NCBI RefSeq assembly: GCF_002259755.1
Contig: NZ_MWWY01000026.1
Span: 62,001-126,000, forward strand
Length of the DNA stretch: 64,000 nt
Reading direction: 5' to 3'
DNA from: Bifidobacterium hapali
GTDB taxonomy: Bacteria > Actinomycetota > Actinomycetes > Actinomycetales > Bifidobacteriaceae
The position numbers were made by a program, and so were the translations under genes. This document shows, in pieces, positions 9,123 to 19,200 of this stretch. The notes under the pieces were generated by a model. It saw only the letters and a program-made list of their open reading frames with translations. It was not told the origin of the DNA and did no database searches. Position 1 is the first letter of the stretch, and each line of letters starts with the position of its first letter.

Positions 9123-10552
9123 TGGCAGAAGGAATCACTTGGGATGAGGCAAACCGGGATCGCGACAGCCGCAACAACGCCAGCGGAGCGCCGATCCGCG
9201 ACGCACTGTTCGACCGCGTACCGCCACACGACGACGACGCAGAAATGGCCGTCCTTGGCGGCATGCTGATGAGCAAGGACGCCATCGGCGAAGTTTCGCA
9301 GATGATCGACGTCACTGACTTCTACCAGCCGAAACATCAAACGATTTACGAAGCGATCATCGGCCTGTTTTCCGCATCCCAGCCGGTCGACGTGGTCCTC
9401 GTTGCGAACAAGCTCCTCGCGGACGGCGATCTTGAGAAAGTCGGCGGCGCAGACTATCTGCACAGCCTCGTCGCATCCGTCCCAACTGCCGCAAACGCTA
9501 CGTATTACGCCGATATCGTGCACCAGCGCGCGGTGTTGCGCAACGTGATCGCAGCCGGTACGAAAATCGCGCAGCTCGGCTATTCTGCGGAAGGATCGCA
9601 GGCCGAGGACGTCGTCAATCTCGCGCAAGCCGAAGTCTACGAGATGAGCGTCGGCAAAGTACGACAGGATTACTCGGCGATCGGTCCGGTTGTGCACGAT
9701 ACGCTTGAGCAGCTCGACAAACTGCAAAACGGGCAGATGGAACGCGGCGTGCCGACGGGATTTCGCGATATTGACGACGTGACGCAAGGCTTACAGCCCG
9801 GTCAGATGGTCGTTGTTGCAGGTCGCCCGGCGATGGGTAAGTCGACGCTCGGCATCGATTTCGCACGCGCTGCCGCGCTCAAACACGGCATGACGACGAT
9901 CGTGTTCAGCCTTGAGATGAGCAAAGTGGAGCTTGCACAGCGTATTATTTCCGCCGAAACTGGCATTCCGCTCGTGGTCATGCGCCGCGCAGACGCCGAC
10001 AGTCTTACCCCCGATCGCTGGACGCAACTCAATAATTTCTGGGCGAAAATGCAGAACGCGCCGCTGTTTATCGACGACAGTCCGAACATGTCGCTGATGG
10101 AAATCCGTGCAAAATGCCGTCGGCTCAAGCAAACGAACGATCTCAAACTCGTGGTGATCGACTACCTGCAGCTCATGACCTCTGGAAAGCAGGTCGAAAG
10201 CCGCCAGCAGGAAGTGTCCGAGTTTTCGCGCGCGCTGAAGCTGCTTGCGAAGGAACTTGAAGTGCCGGTGGTCGCGCTGTCGCAGTTGAACCGTGGACCG
10301 GAAATGCGTAACGATAAGAAGCCGCAGCTGTCTGATTTGCGTGAATCTGGCTCGATCGAACAGGACGCCGACGTGGTGTTCCTCGTGCATCGTCCGGATT
10401 TCTACGACAAGGAAGATCGGCCCGGCGAGGCGGATATTATCATGGCGAAGCATCGTAACGGTCCGACGGAAACGTTCCATCTGCTGTTCCAAGGCGAGCG
10501 ATCGCGCTTCCACGACATGCCGCAGGATTACGCCGTCAATCAGGGGGTGTGA
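9122..10552 (+). CDS. dnaB: Replicative DNA helicase DnaB
   Basis: Hexameric 5'-3' helicase that unwinds the replication fork. The N-terminal domain (RVPPHDDDAEMAVLGGML, typical of bacterial DnaB) covers about residues 30-135. The RecA-like domain carries Walker A GRPAMGKST near residue 235, Walker B LVVIDYLQLM, and the arginine-finger region near LSQLNRGPEMR. At 476 residues the length is normal and no intein is present, unlike some actinobacterial DnaB proteins. The stop lies 3 bp before the murT ATG, so the two may be cotranscribed. A DnaA-box cluster lies upstream. Confidence 0.97.
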   Translation: MAEGITWDEANRDRDSRNNASGAPIRDALFDRVPPHDDDAEMAVLGGMLMSKDAIGEVSQMIDVTDFYQPKHQTIYEAIIGLFSASQPVDVVLVANKLLADGDLEKVGGADYLHSLVASVPTAANATYYADIVHQRAVLRNVIAAGTKIAQLGYSAEGSQAEDVVNLAQAEVYEMSVGKVRQDYSAIGPVVHDTLEQLDKLQNGQMERGVPTGFRDIDDVTQGLQPGQMVVVAGRPAMGKSTLGIDFARAAALKHGMTTIVFSLEMSKVELAQRIISAETGIPLVVMRRADADSLTPDRWTQLNNFWAKMQNAPLFIDDSPNMSLMEIRAKCRRLKQTNDLKLVVIDYLQLMTSGKQVESRQQEVSEFSRALKLLAKELEVPVVALSQLNRGPEMRNDKKPQLSDLRESGSIEQDADVVFLVHRPDFYDKEDRPGEADIIMAKHRNGPTETFHLLFQGERSRFHDMPQDYAVNQGV

Positions 10553-10555
10553 GAC

Positions 10556-12121
10556 ATGAGTGATACGAGACAGAACGCGAGTCAGGCTGCAAGCCAACCT
10601 GCCGCAACGCAACCCGCGTGTTCTATCGCAACGCCGGCGATCGGCAAGCTCGTCCGTCTGGCCGCGCGCGTGACTCACCACGGCGGTTCCGCGCTGCCCG
10701 GCCGCGTGATCGAACAGATCGACCCGGGATTCCTCGCGCGTACGCTCGCGCAACTGCCGCTCGGCGTGGTACTCGTGTCCGGCACGAACGGCAAGACGAC
10801 GACCACGCGCATGGTCGCGTCTATGCTGTCCGATCTTGGCTTGCGCGTGTTTACGAACCCGACCGGCTCGAATTTCACGCGCGGTGTAGCTTCCGCACTG
10901 CTGGAACGCGTGACGCTCGGCGGCCGATTGGACGCGGATATTGCGGTACTTGAATTGGATGAAGCGTACGCCGTGCATTTTGTGCGGCAAGTGCGCCCGC
11001 GATACGCGCTGCTGCTCAACGTGATGCGCGATCAGCTCGACCGGTTCGGTGAGATCGATAACACTGCGCGACTGCTCGGTCACGTGGCGGCTGCGACAAC
11101 CGGTACCGTGGTATTGAATCGTGAGGACCCGCGTATCGCGCGGCTTGCTGAGCTCGTGCGCGAGCCTGGTGCAGACGTGCGGTATTTCGGATTGAGTGAC
11201 GATTTACGATCGTTTTTCCCGTCCGACGACGATATGGCGACGACCGTGGCGGTTGAGAGCGCGGCTGGCGATGCGAACGTTGCACCGACTCGCGCATCCA
11301 ACACACCCGCTCCAACCCCTGCGCTTCCTGCCGACGTAACCCTCACCCGCGTAGGCGATCACGAAGCCGACTTCCTCATCGCCGGCGAAACCAAACCGCG
11401 CACCACCACCGTGAAACTCGAAGGCGTATACAACCTGTACAACGCGGCCGCCGCACTCGCGGTCGTGCGCGCGGTGCAGGATGACGCTCGACGGTTCGGT
11501 TTCCTAGAGATATGCGCAGGCAGCGACGGTCCACACGAGCAAACCCCGCGCGAACGGACGTTTGCCAGTCTGCAATCAGCGATCAGATACAACGATGACC
11601 TGTTCAAACGAGTGTACAAGGTTCGCACAGCCGAACTCGACGACCTCCTCGCCGCCGTCGCTCACGTCACCCCGGCGTTCGGCCGCGGCGAAATCATCGA
11701 CGTCAACGGTCAGCCAACCGAACTGCTGCTGGTCAAGAATCCGATGGGATTCCGCCTCTCGCTCGCTAGTTTCCCGCCGTCCGCCGATACGGACACGATG
11801 ATCGTCATCAACGACGAGTACGCCGACGGCCGCGACATGAGTTGGCTGTGGGACGTCGACTTCACCAGTCTGCGTGAAACAGGCGTGAAACAAGTCTCCG
11901 GCGTGCGTGCGTGGGACATGGCGTTGCGACTCGGCTACGATCAAGTGCCAGTCGACTCGGTCAATACCGACATTGACGCTGCGCTCGCCGCATTCGTACG
12001 CCCCGATTCGGCACGCCCCGGCAAACGCAACCATATTTACTGTACGTACACCGCGATGCTTGCTGTACGTGCCGCACTCGCGCGCATCGCCGACGTTCCG
12101 GACGCCGGCGTCGGCAAGTAA
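10556..12121 (+). CDS. murT: Lipid II isoglutaminyl synthase, Mur ligase-like subunit MurT
   Basis: Works with GatD to amidate the alpha-carboxyl of D-Glu in lipid II. The ATP-binding motif VLVSGTNGKTTTTRM is near residues 73-84. The DUF1727 C-terminal part contains INDEYADGRDMSWLWD, with the conserved Asp that completes the GatD active site. Described MurT proteins have a four-cysteine zinc ribbon inserted in the middle domain. Here the equivalent stretch (about residues 220-265) is an Ala/Pro/Thr-rich linker without any CxxC pair. gatD follows after 41 bp. At 521 residues it is slightly long for the family because of N-terminal Gln/Ala-rich sequence and this linker. Confidence 0.93.
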   Translation: MSDTRQNASQAASQPAATQPACSIATPAIGKLVRLAARVTHHGGSALPGRVIEQIDPGFLARTLAQLPLGVVLVSGTNGKTTTTRMVASMLSDLGLRVFTNPTGSNFTRGVASALLERVTLGGRLDADIAVLELDEAYAVHFVRQVRPRYALLLNVMRDQLDRFGEIDNTARLLGHVAAATTGTVVLNREDPRIARLAELVREPGADVRYFGLSDDLRSFFPSDDDMATTVAVESAAGDANVAPTRASNTPAPTPALPADVTLTRVGDHEADFLIAGETKPRTTTVKLEGVYNLYNAAAALAVVRAVQDDARRFGFLEICAGSDGPHEQTPRERTFASLQSAIRYNDDLFKRVYKVRTAELDDLLAAVAHVTPAFGRGEIIDVNGQPTELLLVKNPMGFRLSLASFPPSADTDTMIVINDEYADGRDMSWLWDVDFTSLRETGVKQVSGVRAWDMALRLGYDQVPVDSVNTDIDAALAAFVRPDSARPGKRNHIYCTYTAMLAVRAALARIADVPDAGVGK

Positions 12122-12162
12122 ACGAGCTGTCGAGTCAGCGAGCAACAGGCAAAGGACCCAAC

Positions 12163-12915
12163 ATGACCACCATCGATATCATGTCGCTCTACTCGAAAGA
12201 CATGAACATTTACGGAGACTCCGGCAACGTGCTCACCATCGCGCGACGGCTCGCGCTGTACGGATATGAGCCGCGTGTCACCGCGTACGATCAAGGCGAC
12301 GACTGGCCGGACCACGTTGACATGATTCTCGGTGGCGGCGGTCAAGACACCGGGCAGAAAAAAATCATCGACGATCTGTTCCGTCGCGCCGATCAACTGC
12401 GTGCGCTCGCGGCTGACGGTGTGCCGATGCTCATGATCTGCGGCCTGTACCAACTGTTTGGTGAGTATTTCGAGACGATCGACGGCACGCGGCTTGACGG
12501 TATCGGCGTGATCGGTGCGTACACGGTCGGCCGTGACGTGCGCATGATCGGCAATCTCGTTGAGCACAGTGACGATTTTGGTGACGTAATCGGGTACGAA
12601 AATCATTCCGGACAGACGTTCCTGCGCGACGGCGTGCGGCCGTTGGGGCGCGTGAATGCTGACGGGCGCGGCAACAACGGCGAGGATCATACGGAAGGCG
12701 CGCGCGTGCACAATGTGATCGGCACGTACATGCACGGCTCGCTGCTGCCGAAAAATCCGGCGATCGCTGATTTTCTGATTCGCACGGCGGTTGAGCGGCG
12801 GTATGGAGCGTTCGCTCCGGAGCGGTATCAGAACGACGATCAGCGTGCGGCGCTTGCTGAGCTGGATGAAGCGGCGACGCAGGCGCGGCGCGTTGCAGCT
12901 GCTCGCCCGCGGTGA
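12163..12915 (+). CDS. gatD: Lipid II isoglutaminyl synthase, glutamine amidotransferase subunit GatD
   Basis: Class I (CobB/CobQ-like) glutaminase that supplies ammonia to MurT. The nucleophile is Cys93 in LMICGLYQLFG and the catalytic His is His191 in GTYMHGSLLPKNP. The opening IDIMSLYSKDMNIYGDSGNV is the GatD signature. At 250 residues it matches the family. It is the last gene of the probable dnaB-murT-gatD unit and converges on apbE only 8 bp away; there is no clear terminator between them. Confidence 0.95.
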   Translation: MTTIDIMSLYSKDMNIYGDSGNVLTIARRLALYGYEPRVTAYDQGDDWPDHVDMILGGGGQDTGQKKIIDDLFRRADQLRALAADGVPMLMICGLYQLFGEYFETIDGTRLDGIGVIGAYTVGRDVRMIGNLVEHSDDFGDVIGYENHSGQTFLRDGVRPLGRVNADGRGNNGEDHTEGARVHNVIGTYMHGSLLPKNPAIADFLIRTAVERRYGAFAPERYQNDDQRAALAELDEAATQARRVAAARPR

Positions 12916-12923
12916 GCGATGAT

Positions 12924-13889
12924 TTAGCGGCGAATGAAGAGTTGACCGGGGAAATTACGGCTGACGACTGCGGTGCGGTCGGGACGCAGTAGCGCGCACG
13001 CGAACGGAAAGCGCGCGGCGAGCGCATCCGGCTCGGCGACGAACAGTGCGGTGGCAAGTCCGTCGGCCAGTGCGGTGGGGTAGTTGGCGGATGCTCGGTC
13101 GAGTGCGACCCACGTGGCGGCTACGTCGCATACAGGTTGACCGTCGATCGCATTGAGTAGATGATGCAACGCAAGCTGCCCGGACGCTTGCCAGTGACGT
13201 CGGCTGGGCGCGCTCGCGCAGAACGATCCTGTGGTCAAGCTCGCTGTGCCGATTGCGTTGGCAGTGTTGTCGGGATCTTCGAGCGCGATCGTGACCGGCT
13301 GCACAGAGCGGATACGTAGATCGCCGCCTGCGTCGATAAGTAATTCGGGAGTGCTAATCAACTCAGCGATGAGATCGACGAGATATCCCTTGCCGCACGC
13401 GCCAACGTCGAGATGCACCGCGCGGCGAGTGATCAACGTCGTGCCGTGCTGTCCGACTCGCTTCACATCGTCACGCCACGTTGGTCGTCCGTGAACGGCG
13501 CCAAGTCGCGCGGTTGCGTCGGCCTCGAGTGTGAACGAGTATTGCGCATCGTAGCCGAGTCGAATTAAGTCCTCGCCGATGCACGGGTCGATCGCGCCAT
13601 CGGTCGCGTCACACAGCGCGTCGTACAAGTCGAACAGACCGGCTGTCCAGTCTGGAAAATCAAACGTGCCACCGTGCGGCGCGCGTCCCATTGCGGTGAG
13701 TAGCGAGTCGTCGCGGAATCGAGACAGTACGGATTCGTACTCGTTGATGAGCACGGCGATATCCGCGTGCAGACCGGACAATTGCGGTGCGGTGGAAGTT
13801 GCGTTGCGGCCTAACCGCACGATCATCCCAGTGCCAAGCGCGCCCGGAAACTGCAGCACATGCGGCATTCGCTCACTTAATCCACTCAT
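12924..13889 (-). CDS. apbE: FAD:protein FMN transferase ApbE
   Basis: Transfers FMN from FAD to a Thr/Ser of target proteins. Recognisable family segments are LGTGMIVRLGR, IDPCIGEDLIRLGYD, HLDVGACGKGYLVDLI, LIDAGGDLRI, LTTGSFCAS, and NYPTALADGLATALF near the C-terminus. No signal peptide or lipobox is visible, unlike many ApbE lipoproteins. The chosen ATG (321 residues) has a TACGAT box 6 nt upstream and no ribosome binding site; an upstream extension would read through palindromic repeat DNA. A likely substrate is the FMN-binding lipoprotein at 34674-35231. The palindromes of the neighbouring cassette begin 25 bp upstream of the start and may lie within the promoter. Confidence 0.88.
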   Translation of the reverse strand: MSGLSERMPHVLQFPGALGTGMIVRLGRNATSTAPQLSGLHADIAVLINEYESVLSRFRDDSLLTAMGRAPHGGTFDFPDWTAGLFDLYDALCDATDGAIDPCIGEDLIRLGYDAQYSFTLEADATARLGAVHGRPTWRDDVKRVGQHGTTLITRRAVHLDVGACGKGYLVDLIAELISTPELLIDAGGDLRIRSVQPVTIALEDPDNTANAIGTASLTTGSFCASAPSRRHWQASGQLALHHLLNAIDGQPVCDVAATWVALDRASANYPTALADGLATALFVAEPDALAARFPFACALLRPDRTAVVSRNFPGQLFIRR

Positions 13890-13913
13890 GCCGTCATCGT
13901 ACCCACTGAGCGT

Positions 13914-13973
13914 GCCATTGTTAGTATGAAAAAGTGGCGTACCAATACATTTTTTCATATTAAAAAATGGCAC
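13914..13973. repeat. Left paired palindromes of the ATPase cassette (family P)
   Basis: Two imperfect palindromes lie about 35 bp apart: one from 13914 to 13938 (outer arms GCCATT/AGTGGC) and one from 13947 to 13973 (ATTTTTT-CATATT-AAAAAAT, then GGCAC). They mirror the pair at 15775-15837 on the far side of the ATPase gene. Confidence 0.75.
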
Positions 13974-14259
13974 AGCAAGGTTCGGTTTGATATGAGTGCT
14001 AGTAGGGGGGTATGAGACTAGCTTGATTATCAAGGGAGTTCTGTCTTGAAATGGCGTATGCGGGCTATTGCGGATTTAGAGACAAATGACGCCGTGCAAC
14101 AAAGTGCGCTAAAAAATGCAAAATGGCGGAATTTCAATGATTTGCGTGGAAGTGGGGTTGTCTTTACTTGCAGGAAAAGTTCTTTTTGAGGATTTGGAGA
14201 CAAAAATTTTGTCTCCAAATTGGATATGTGGCCCATTTTTAATTTAGAGACAGAAAAGC
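13957..14259. repeat. Family F element, copy 1 (about 300 bp)
   Basis: Clearly similar over its whole length to 24199-24510. It contains a perfect dyad (GATTTGGAGACAAAA at 14190-14204 and its inverse to 14220) plus further copies of the GGAGACA half-site (TTAGAGACA at 14075 and 14243). Both copies keep a minus-strand reading frame with the segments VKTT, RKSL and FRHFAF, but coding is not proven. The rest of 14260-14419 holds nothing recognisable. Confidence 0.8.
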
Positions 14260-14419
14260 AACGAAAGGCATCGGAAACAGCGCAGAAAAACCAAAGCGAA
14301 GGAAAAATTAGCTGTATCACGATTAAGGTAAGTACGACACAGTTAAGTATGTAACAGTTAACGATACCTGTAGAACACGGTTCCCTTTGTCAACTTGCAC
14401 GTTGCCTGCAGTAGGCTGC

Positions 14420-15745
14420 TTATAGTGTCGTTGGCGTAATGCAGAACGTGGCATACAATGGCACGCTCATGATTCCATTCTCAAAGCCAAAGTTTTTTCC
14501 GGATATACGTATGGCATACGGCGCATCGGCTTTCTGCATAAACCGTCCGAGACTTGTTGCGCGTACGTTTTCACCAGATTTGACTTCGATCGGTACCACT
14601 CGACCCATATCGGTTTGTGCCACAAATTCAACCTCATATTGTGCGCTATCGGTAGCCGTCCAGTAATAGGTTGGTAGTCCGTTCGCTGCTAGTGTTTGCA
14701 TCACATAATTTTCGGTGAGCGCACCGCGGAAACGGGGAGATAGCTGTACGCGCATCGCATCAGATAGCCAGGCTTGCGCGTTGAGATGATAACGGTTGAA
14801 CAGCAGTCCTGTATCGGCCATATATACTTTGAAAAACGAACCGCCACCGCGTGCTTCGAGTGGTGCGTTCGTGTCGTTAGTCTGCTCATTCAGCGTGATC
14901 AGACCGGCGGCTTCCAGCCATGCGAGTGGTAGTCGATACTGTCGCTCGCGGCCACCTTTACGTACGTCTGCATACTTGAACTTGCGTGTAGTTTCTCGCG
15001 CGAGCTGTTTGGGGATGCTTTGCCAGACTGCTTGCGTGGCGACGACAGTTTCTTCTGGAGCGTATAGAGCAATATCGGCGGTGTATGTATCGTCAATATC
15101 TGTTTGCACTGCGCGTACTTGTGTGAGATCGCCTGTAGAACAATACGCGTTGACCGCAGCCGGCAGACCTCCCGTGACCACGTAGCGGCGGTATTGCTCC
15201 ATTGCTATATCGTGCAAGCTGAATGGTTGACGCGACTCGAAATGCTCGCGTATTGCTTGCGCGAGTTGACTATTGCTGGTAGCCCATAGCCATTCTTCAA
15301 AATTGAGTGGATGAAGATGGACCTGTCGAATATCGCTAGGGAAGGGGAGTGTTCGATTGCGTAAGGTGACGCCGAGTTGCGAGCCAGATGCGATGATTCG
15401 GTATCCACTGCCAGCGAAAAAGCGTAGAGAGTTGAGTGCTGACTCGCACAGCTGTATTTCATCGAAAGCAATAAGAGTGGTATTGCGATGAATTTCAGTT
15501 CCAGCGTATGCGGACAGATCGGCGATGATTTGCTCGATATTTGCTGTGTTCGTGAAGATACTGGATAGATGGGCGAGATCAGTTTGGAAATCGAAATAGA
15601 CGAAGTTTCCATCGCCAAACGTGGTTTTCCCGAGTTGTGTAATGCTGTATGTTTTGCCTACTCGTCGTGCACCCCGTAAGAGAAGCGGGGGCGCGGATTG
15701 GTTGTTTGCCCATGCGGTAAGGGCTGCGTCGATGATGCGTTTCAT
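14420..15745 (-). CDS. AAA ATPase with DUF4143 nuclease-like domain
   Basis: Complete 441-residue member of the two-domain AAA/DUF4143 family. Walker A is LLRGARRVGKTYS near residue 24 and Walker B is LIAFDEIQL near residue 95. The C-terminal part has RGALTENYVMQTL, then YEVEFVAQ and VVPIEVKSG, which fits a PD-(D/E)xK fold with acidic residues and Lys retained. Start chosen at the ATG after AAGGAC. The true role of this family is unknown; proposals include DNA-acting ATPase or antitoxin-like roles. The gene is A+T-rich and is framed by the paired palindromes at 13914-13973 and 15775-15837, with a family F repeat just downstream. It is not a transposase. Confidence 0.88.
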   Translation of the reverse strand: MKRIIDAALTAWANNQSAPPLLLRGARRVGKTYSITQLGKTTFGDGNFVYFDFQTDLAHLSSIFTNTANIEQIIADLSAYAGTEIHRNTTLIAFDEIQLCESALNSLRFFAGSGYRIIASGSQLGVTLRNRTLPFPSDIRQVHLHPLNFEEWLWATSNSQLAQAIREHFESRQPFSLHDIAMEQYRRYVVTGGLPAAVNAYCSTGDLTQVRAVQTDIDDTYTADIALYAPEETVVATQAVWQSIPKQLARETTRKFKYADVRKGGRERQYRLPLAWLEAAGLITLNEQTNDTNAPLEARGGGSFFKVYMADTGLLFNRYHLNAQAWLSDAMRVQLSPRFRGALTENYVMQTLAANGLPTYYWTATDSAQYEVEFVAQTDMGRVVPIEVKSGENVRATSLGRFMQKADAPYAIRISGKNFGFENGIMSVPLYATFCITPTTL

Positions 15746-15774
15746 GAGGACTGTCCTTAACTGTGAGAGTAGAT

Positions 15775-15837
15775 GTGCCATTTTTTTATATAAAAAAGTG
15801 TATCACTATGCCACTTTTTTATATAAAAAAGTGGCAC
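15775..15837. repeat. Right paired palindromes of the ATPase cassette (family P)
   Basis: Two palindromes about 34 bp apart just upstream of the ATPase start. The first (15775-15802) is imperfect. The second (15809-15836) is a perfect 28-bp dyad with arms TGCCACTTTTTT and AAAAAAGTGGCA around TATA. The position suits an operator for the ATPase gene as well as a cassette end. Confidence 0.85.
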
Positions 15838-15888
15838 GCATTGGTGGGATGCTGTCGGTGAAACTGGGTTTTTTATCGCGGCTCCCCT

Positions 15889-15946
15889 TGTTTGGACGTT
15901 GCCGTGAAGCAAACAAAACGCGGCTCCCCTTGTTAGGGGAGCCGCG
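15889..15946. repeat. Family J segment plus family H hairpin
   Basis: GGCTCCCCTTGT followed by GGACGTTGCCGTGAAGC (15889-15913) recurs near 41898 and, inverted, near 52826. It is followed by a perfect hairpin CGCGGCTCCCC / GGGGAGCCGCG at 15919-15946. The remaining 15947-16219 holds no recognisable element except the ribosome binding site of the next gene. Confidence 0.65.
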
Positions 15947-16219
15947 AGAGGTTGTCGGCTCGCCGCGATGCGCCGATGGGGGCGGCGAAGAGCGGGGATT
16001 GGGTGGGCGAAGATGAACGGGGGGTGAATTCTTGCGGGGATTGCCCGGGGATTGAGCAAATGGGGAAGATTTGACGAGTTTCGTCTCGGGGTGGGGGTAT
16101 TTCTGATGGTGGATCAGTATAGGCGGGTCCATCGCGATGGGCGGAGGCTTTGTGAGCCGTGATCGGAGTGGATTGCGCATGTAATGGTTTGGATATACCC
16201 GTTTGGGGGAAGGAACAAT

Positions 16220-19200
16220 ATGGGATCACAAGAGAACCCAAAGAAGGGCGTAGGGGGCGTTCGCAACGTTGTGGCCACATTGGCTGCGGTTGCGACGCTG
16301 CTCGGCGGCGGTATCGTCGCCCCTGCTGCCCTCGCTGAGGACCCGACCTCGCCGTCGACTGCCACTTCGCAGCCGGCCGCGCCTGGCAAGTCGGACGCTC
16401 AGTCTGATACGAAGAACACTACCGGTACCGGTACGTCGAGCGCTGCGAAGACGATCACCTCGGTCGATAACGCAGCACTGATTCGTGGCAAGCAGGGCGA
16501 TACCAACATCGCACTGCCGAAGACCGTGACCGCGCACTACAGTGACGGTACGAGCGACGATGTTGCAGTGACGTGGTCCGGTGACGGCTACCAGTCTGAC
16601 GCTGATCTCGCCAAGCTGCCCGCTGGTATCCACACGTTCAAGGGAACGGTCAAGGGCACCGATCAGCAGCCAACCGTGACGTTGGAACTTGCACAATCGG
16701 ATCAGCAGAAGACTGAGCAGTCTGATACGAAGGCCGATCAAGCTGCGCCGCAGAACGCTCCTGCTGCACCGCAAGCCAAGGCCGATGATCAGCCCGCAGC
16801 GCAAGCCGACGAGTCCGGTAAGACCATTAAGTCGATCGAACCGTACGATTACGGCAAGGAAGCGGTTGGCATTACGCCGGACCTGCCTTATTCATTGGAT
16901 GCCACCTATACCGATGGAACTACCGGCTACGTATACCCGACATGGGACACGGTTGATTCATCGAAGCCGGGCAAGGTGACTGTCGAAGGCACCATTGAAG
17001 GAACCGACCTTAAGGCCACGGCCACGGTCGAGTTCGTTGCCATCAAGAGCATCGAAAAGCTGGAATCGTACGCTTTGCCGGGGCAGCAGCCGGATCTTCC
17101 ATACCAAGCGAAGATCACGCTGACCGATGGAACTGATCTGAATCGCTATACTACGGGTACATGGACATGGCCTGATGATCTCAACTGGAACGATACCAAA
17201 GATGGTCAAGACATCACTGGTACCACTGCGTTGAGAGACTCCGATAACAAGTTGACGACCACTGTCACCGTGCATGTGCGTACTGTCGCTTCGTTCGATA
17301 AGGTCGAGGTGACCACTGTTGCTGGTGTGAAACCGGACTTGCCGTATCAGGTCACCGCGAAGCTGAGTGATGGCTCGTCTAAGGATGTCGATGTGACGTG
17401 GCCGGAGATTGATGCGAGCAAGTATGCCAAGGCTGGTACGTTCACGGTTGAAGGCACTGTAGAAGGTACCGACAAGAAGGTTACTGCTACGGTGACTGTG
17501 CGTGGCATTGTCTCGTTCGATAAGGTTGAGGTGACCACTTTTGAAAACGTGGTTCCCTCTCTGCCATATTCTGTTAACGCGAAGCTGAGTGATGGCTCGT
17601 CTACTTATGTCTACGTGACGTGGCCGGAGATTGACGCGAGCAAGTATGCCAAGGCCGGTACGTTCGAAGTGACTGGTCATGTGCGTGACAACAATGGCAA
17701 CGATACAAGCATCGAGATTAAGGCCACCGTGCATGTGTATGCCATTGTCTCGTTCGACAAGGTTGAGGTGAAAACCCTTGAGGGTGTCAAGCCGTCCTTG
17801 CCGTATCAGGTCACTGCGAAGGTGAACGATGGCAAGTCTGTTGATGTCAACGTGACGTGGCCGGAGATTGATGCCAGCAAGTATGCCAAGGCTGGTACGT
17901 TCACGGTTGAAGGCACTGCGGAAGGCACCGATGAGAAGGTCACCGCCACTGTCTCTGTGCAGGGGTACAAGCCGCTCGAAAGCGTGTATGTTTCCGCTGG
18001 CGTCGGTGATACACCGTATTTGCCATATCAGGTGAACGTCACTCTGGATGACGGCACTCTTGTGCAGTACGAAGTCAATTGGCCGAGTATTGACGCCAGC
18101 AAGTACGCTAAGCCTGGCACGTTCGAAGTGACCGGCCATCTGCGTGACGGTAATGGAAACGATACGAGCATCGAAGTCAAGGCCAGCGTGCAGATACTGC
18201 CGATTCGTGAGGTCGACACGGATACTATCTACACGATTCCCGGTGTTCCAGCGACGCTGCCGAGCAGTGTTACTGTCACGTTCAGCGACGGCTCTACTTC
18301 CTATCGTCCGGTGACATGGGAGAAGGTTGATCCTTCTCAGTACGACAAGGAAGGCGAGTTCTCGGTCAAGGGCACAGTCCAATACACCGACATCTTCGCA
18401 GTGTATACGATTCGTGTGGTGCCGATTACGAAGGTGAATAGCGAATCGACCATATCGACGCTTGTCGGTATTAAAGAGAGCTTGCCTTCGTCTGTTTATG
18501 TCACGTTCGCTGACGGTAATACTGATTATTGGCCTGTGACGTGGGAATCAATCGACGATGCCAAGTGGAACACCGTCGGCACGTTCGACGTTACCGGTAC
18601 GCTCAATAACACTGATCTCAAGACCGTGGCGCATGTAACCGTTGCTGGCTTGAAGACTACTCAGTATTCCTATAAGACGTATGTCGGCGGATACTTCAGC
18701 ATGCCCAATCTGGAATTGACTAATGGTGACTCGTACTTCACGTCGGATATCACATGGTCCAAGGACCCATATGATTCCGCGTTGTATACGAAGCCTGGTG
18801 AATACGATTTCACCGGTACGATCAAGGGCACTGAACTCACCTTCACCATGCATGTGTCGGTGCTCGCCGTCAAGAGCATCGAGCAGCTGGAGCCGGTGAC
18901 CACAGTAACTGGTGTCGCGCCGTCGCTACCAGATGATGTTGTCATCACCCTCACGGATGGAACGACAAGATTATTGTCTGTGAACTGGAAGCCTATCGAT
19001 CCGAGCCAATACGCCAAGGCCGGCACGTTCTCCGTGGATGGCACGATTAGCAGTATCGGCAAGGGCGTGAAGGTTACCGTCACCGTGCTCGACAGCCAGA
19101 AGACCCAAGAAGTCACGATTTCCACGTTGCGTGAATTCGGGCCGAGTCTGCCGTACACCGTGAAGACCACGTTGTGGGATGGTACCTCGCGTGATGTGAC

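Noticed and set aside
14030-14320. Conserved small protein encoded on the minus strand of family F
   Set aside because: The frame is similar in the two copies, but the DNA itself is repeated, starts differ and no ribosome binding site is seen; kept only as an observation in the findings.
14420-15745. Transposase of an insertion sequence
   Set aside because: The protein has Walker A/B and DUF4143 features, no DDE or HUH motif; flanking palindromes are internal dyads rather than classical terminal inverted repeats with a target duplication.
16958-18382. A 474-codon minus-strand frame inside the giant surface gene
   Set aside because: It arises from the repeated modules read backwards and has no start signal or domain.
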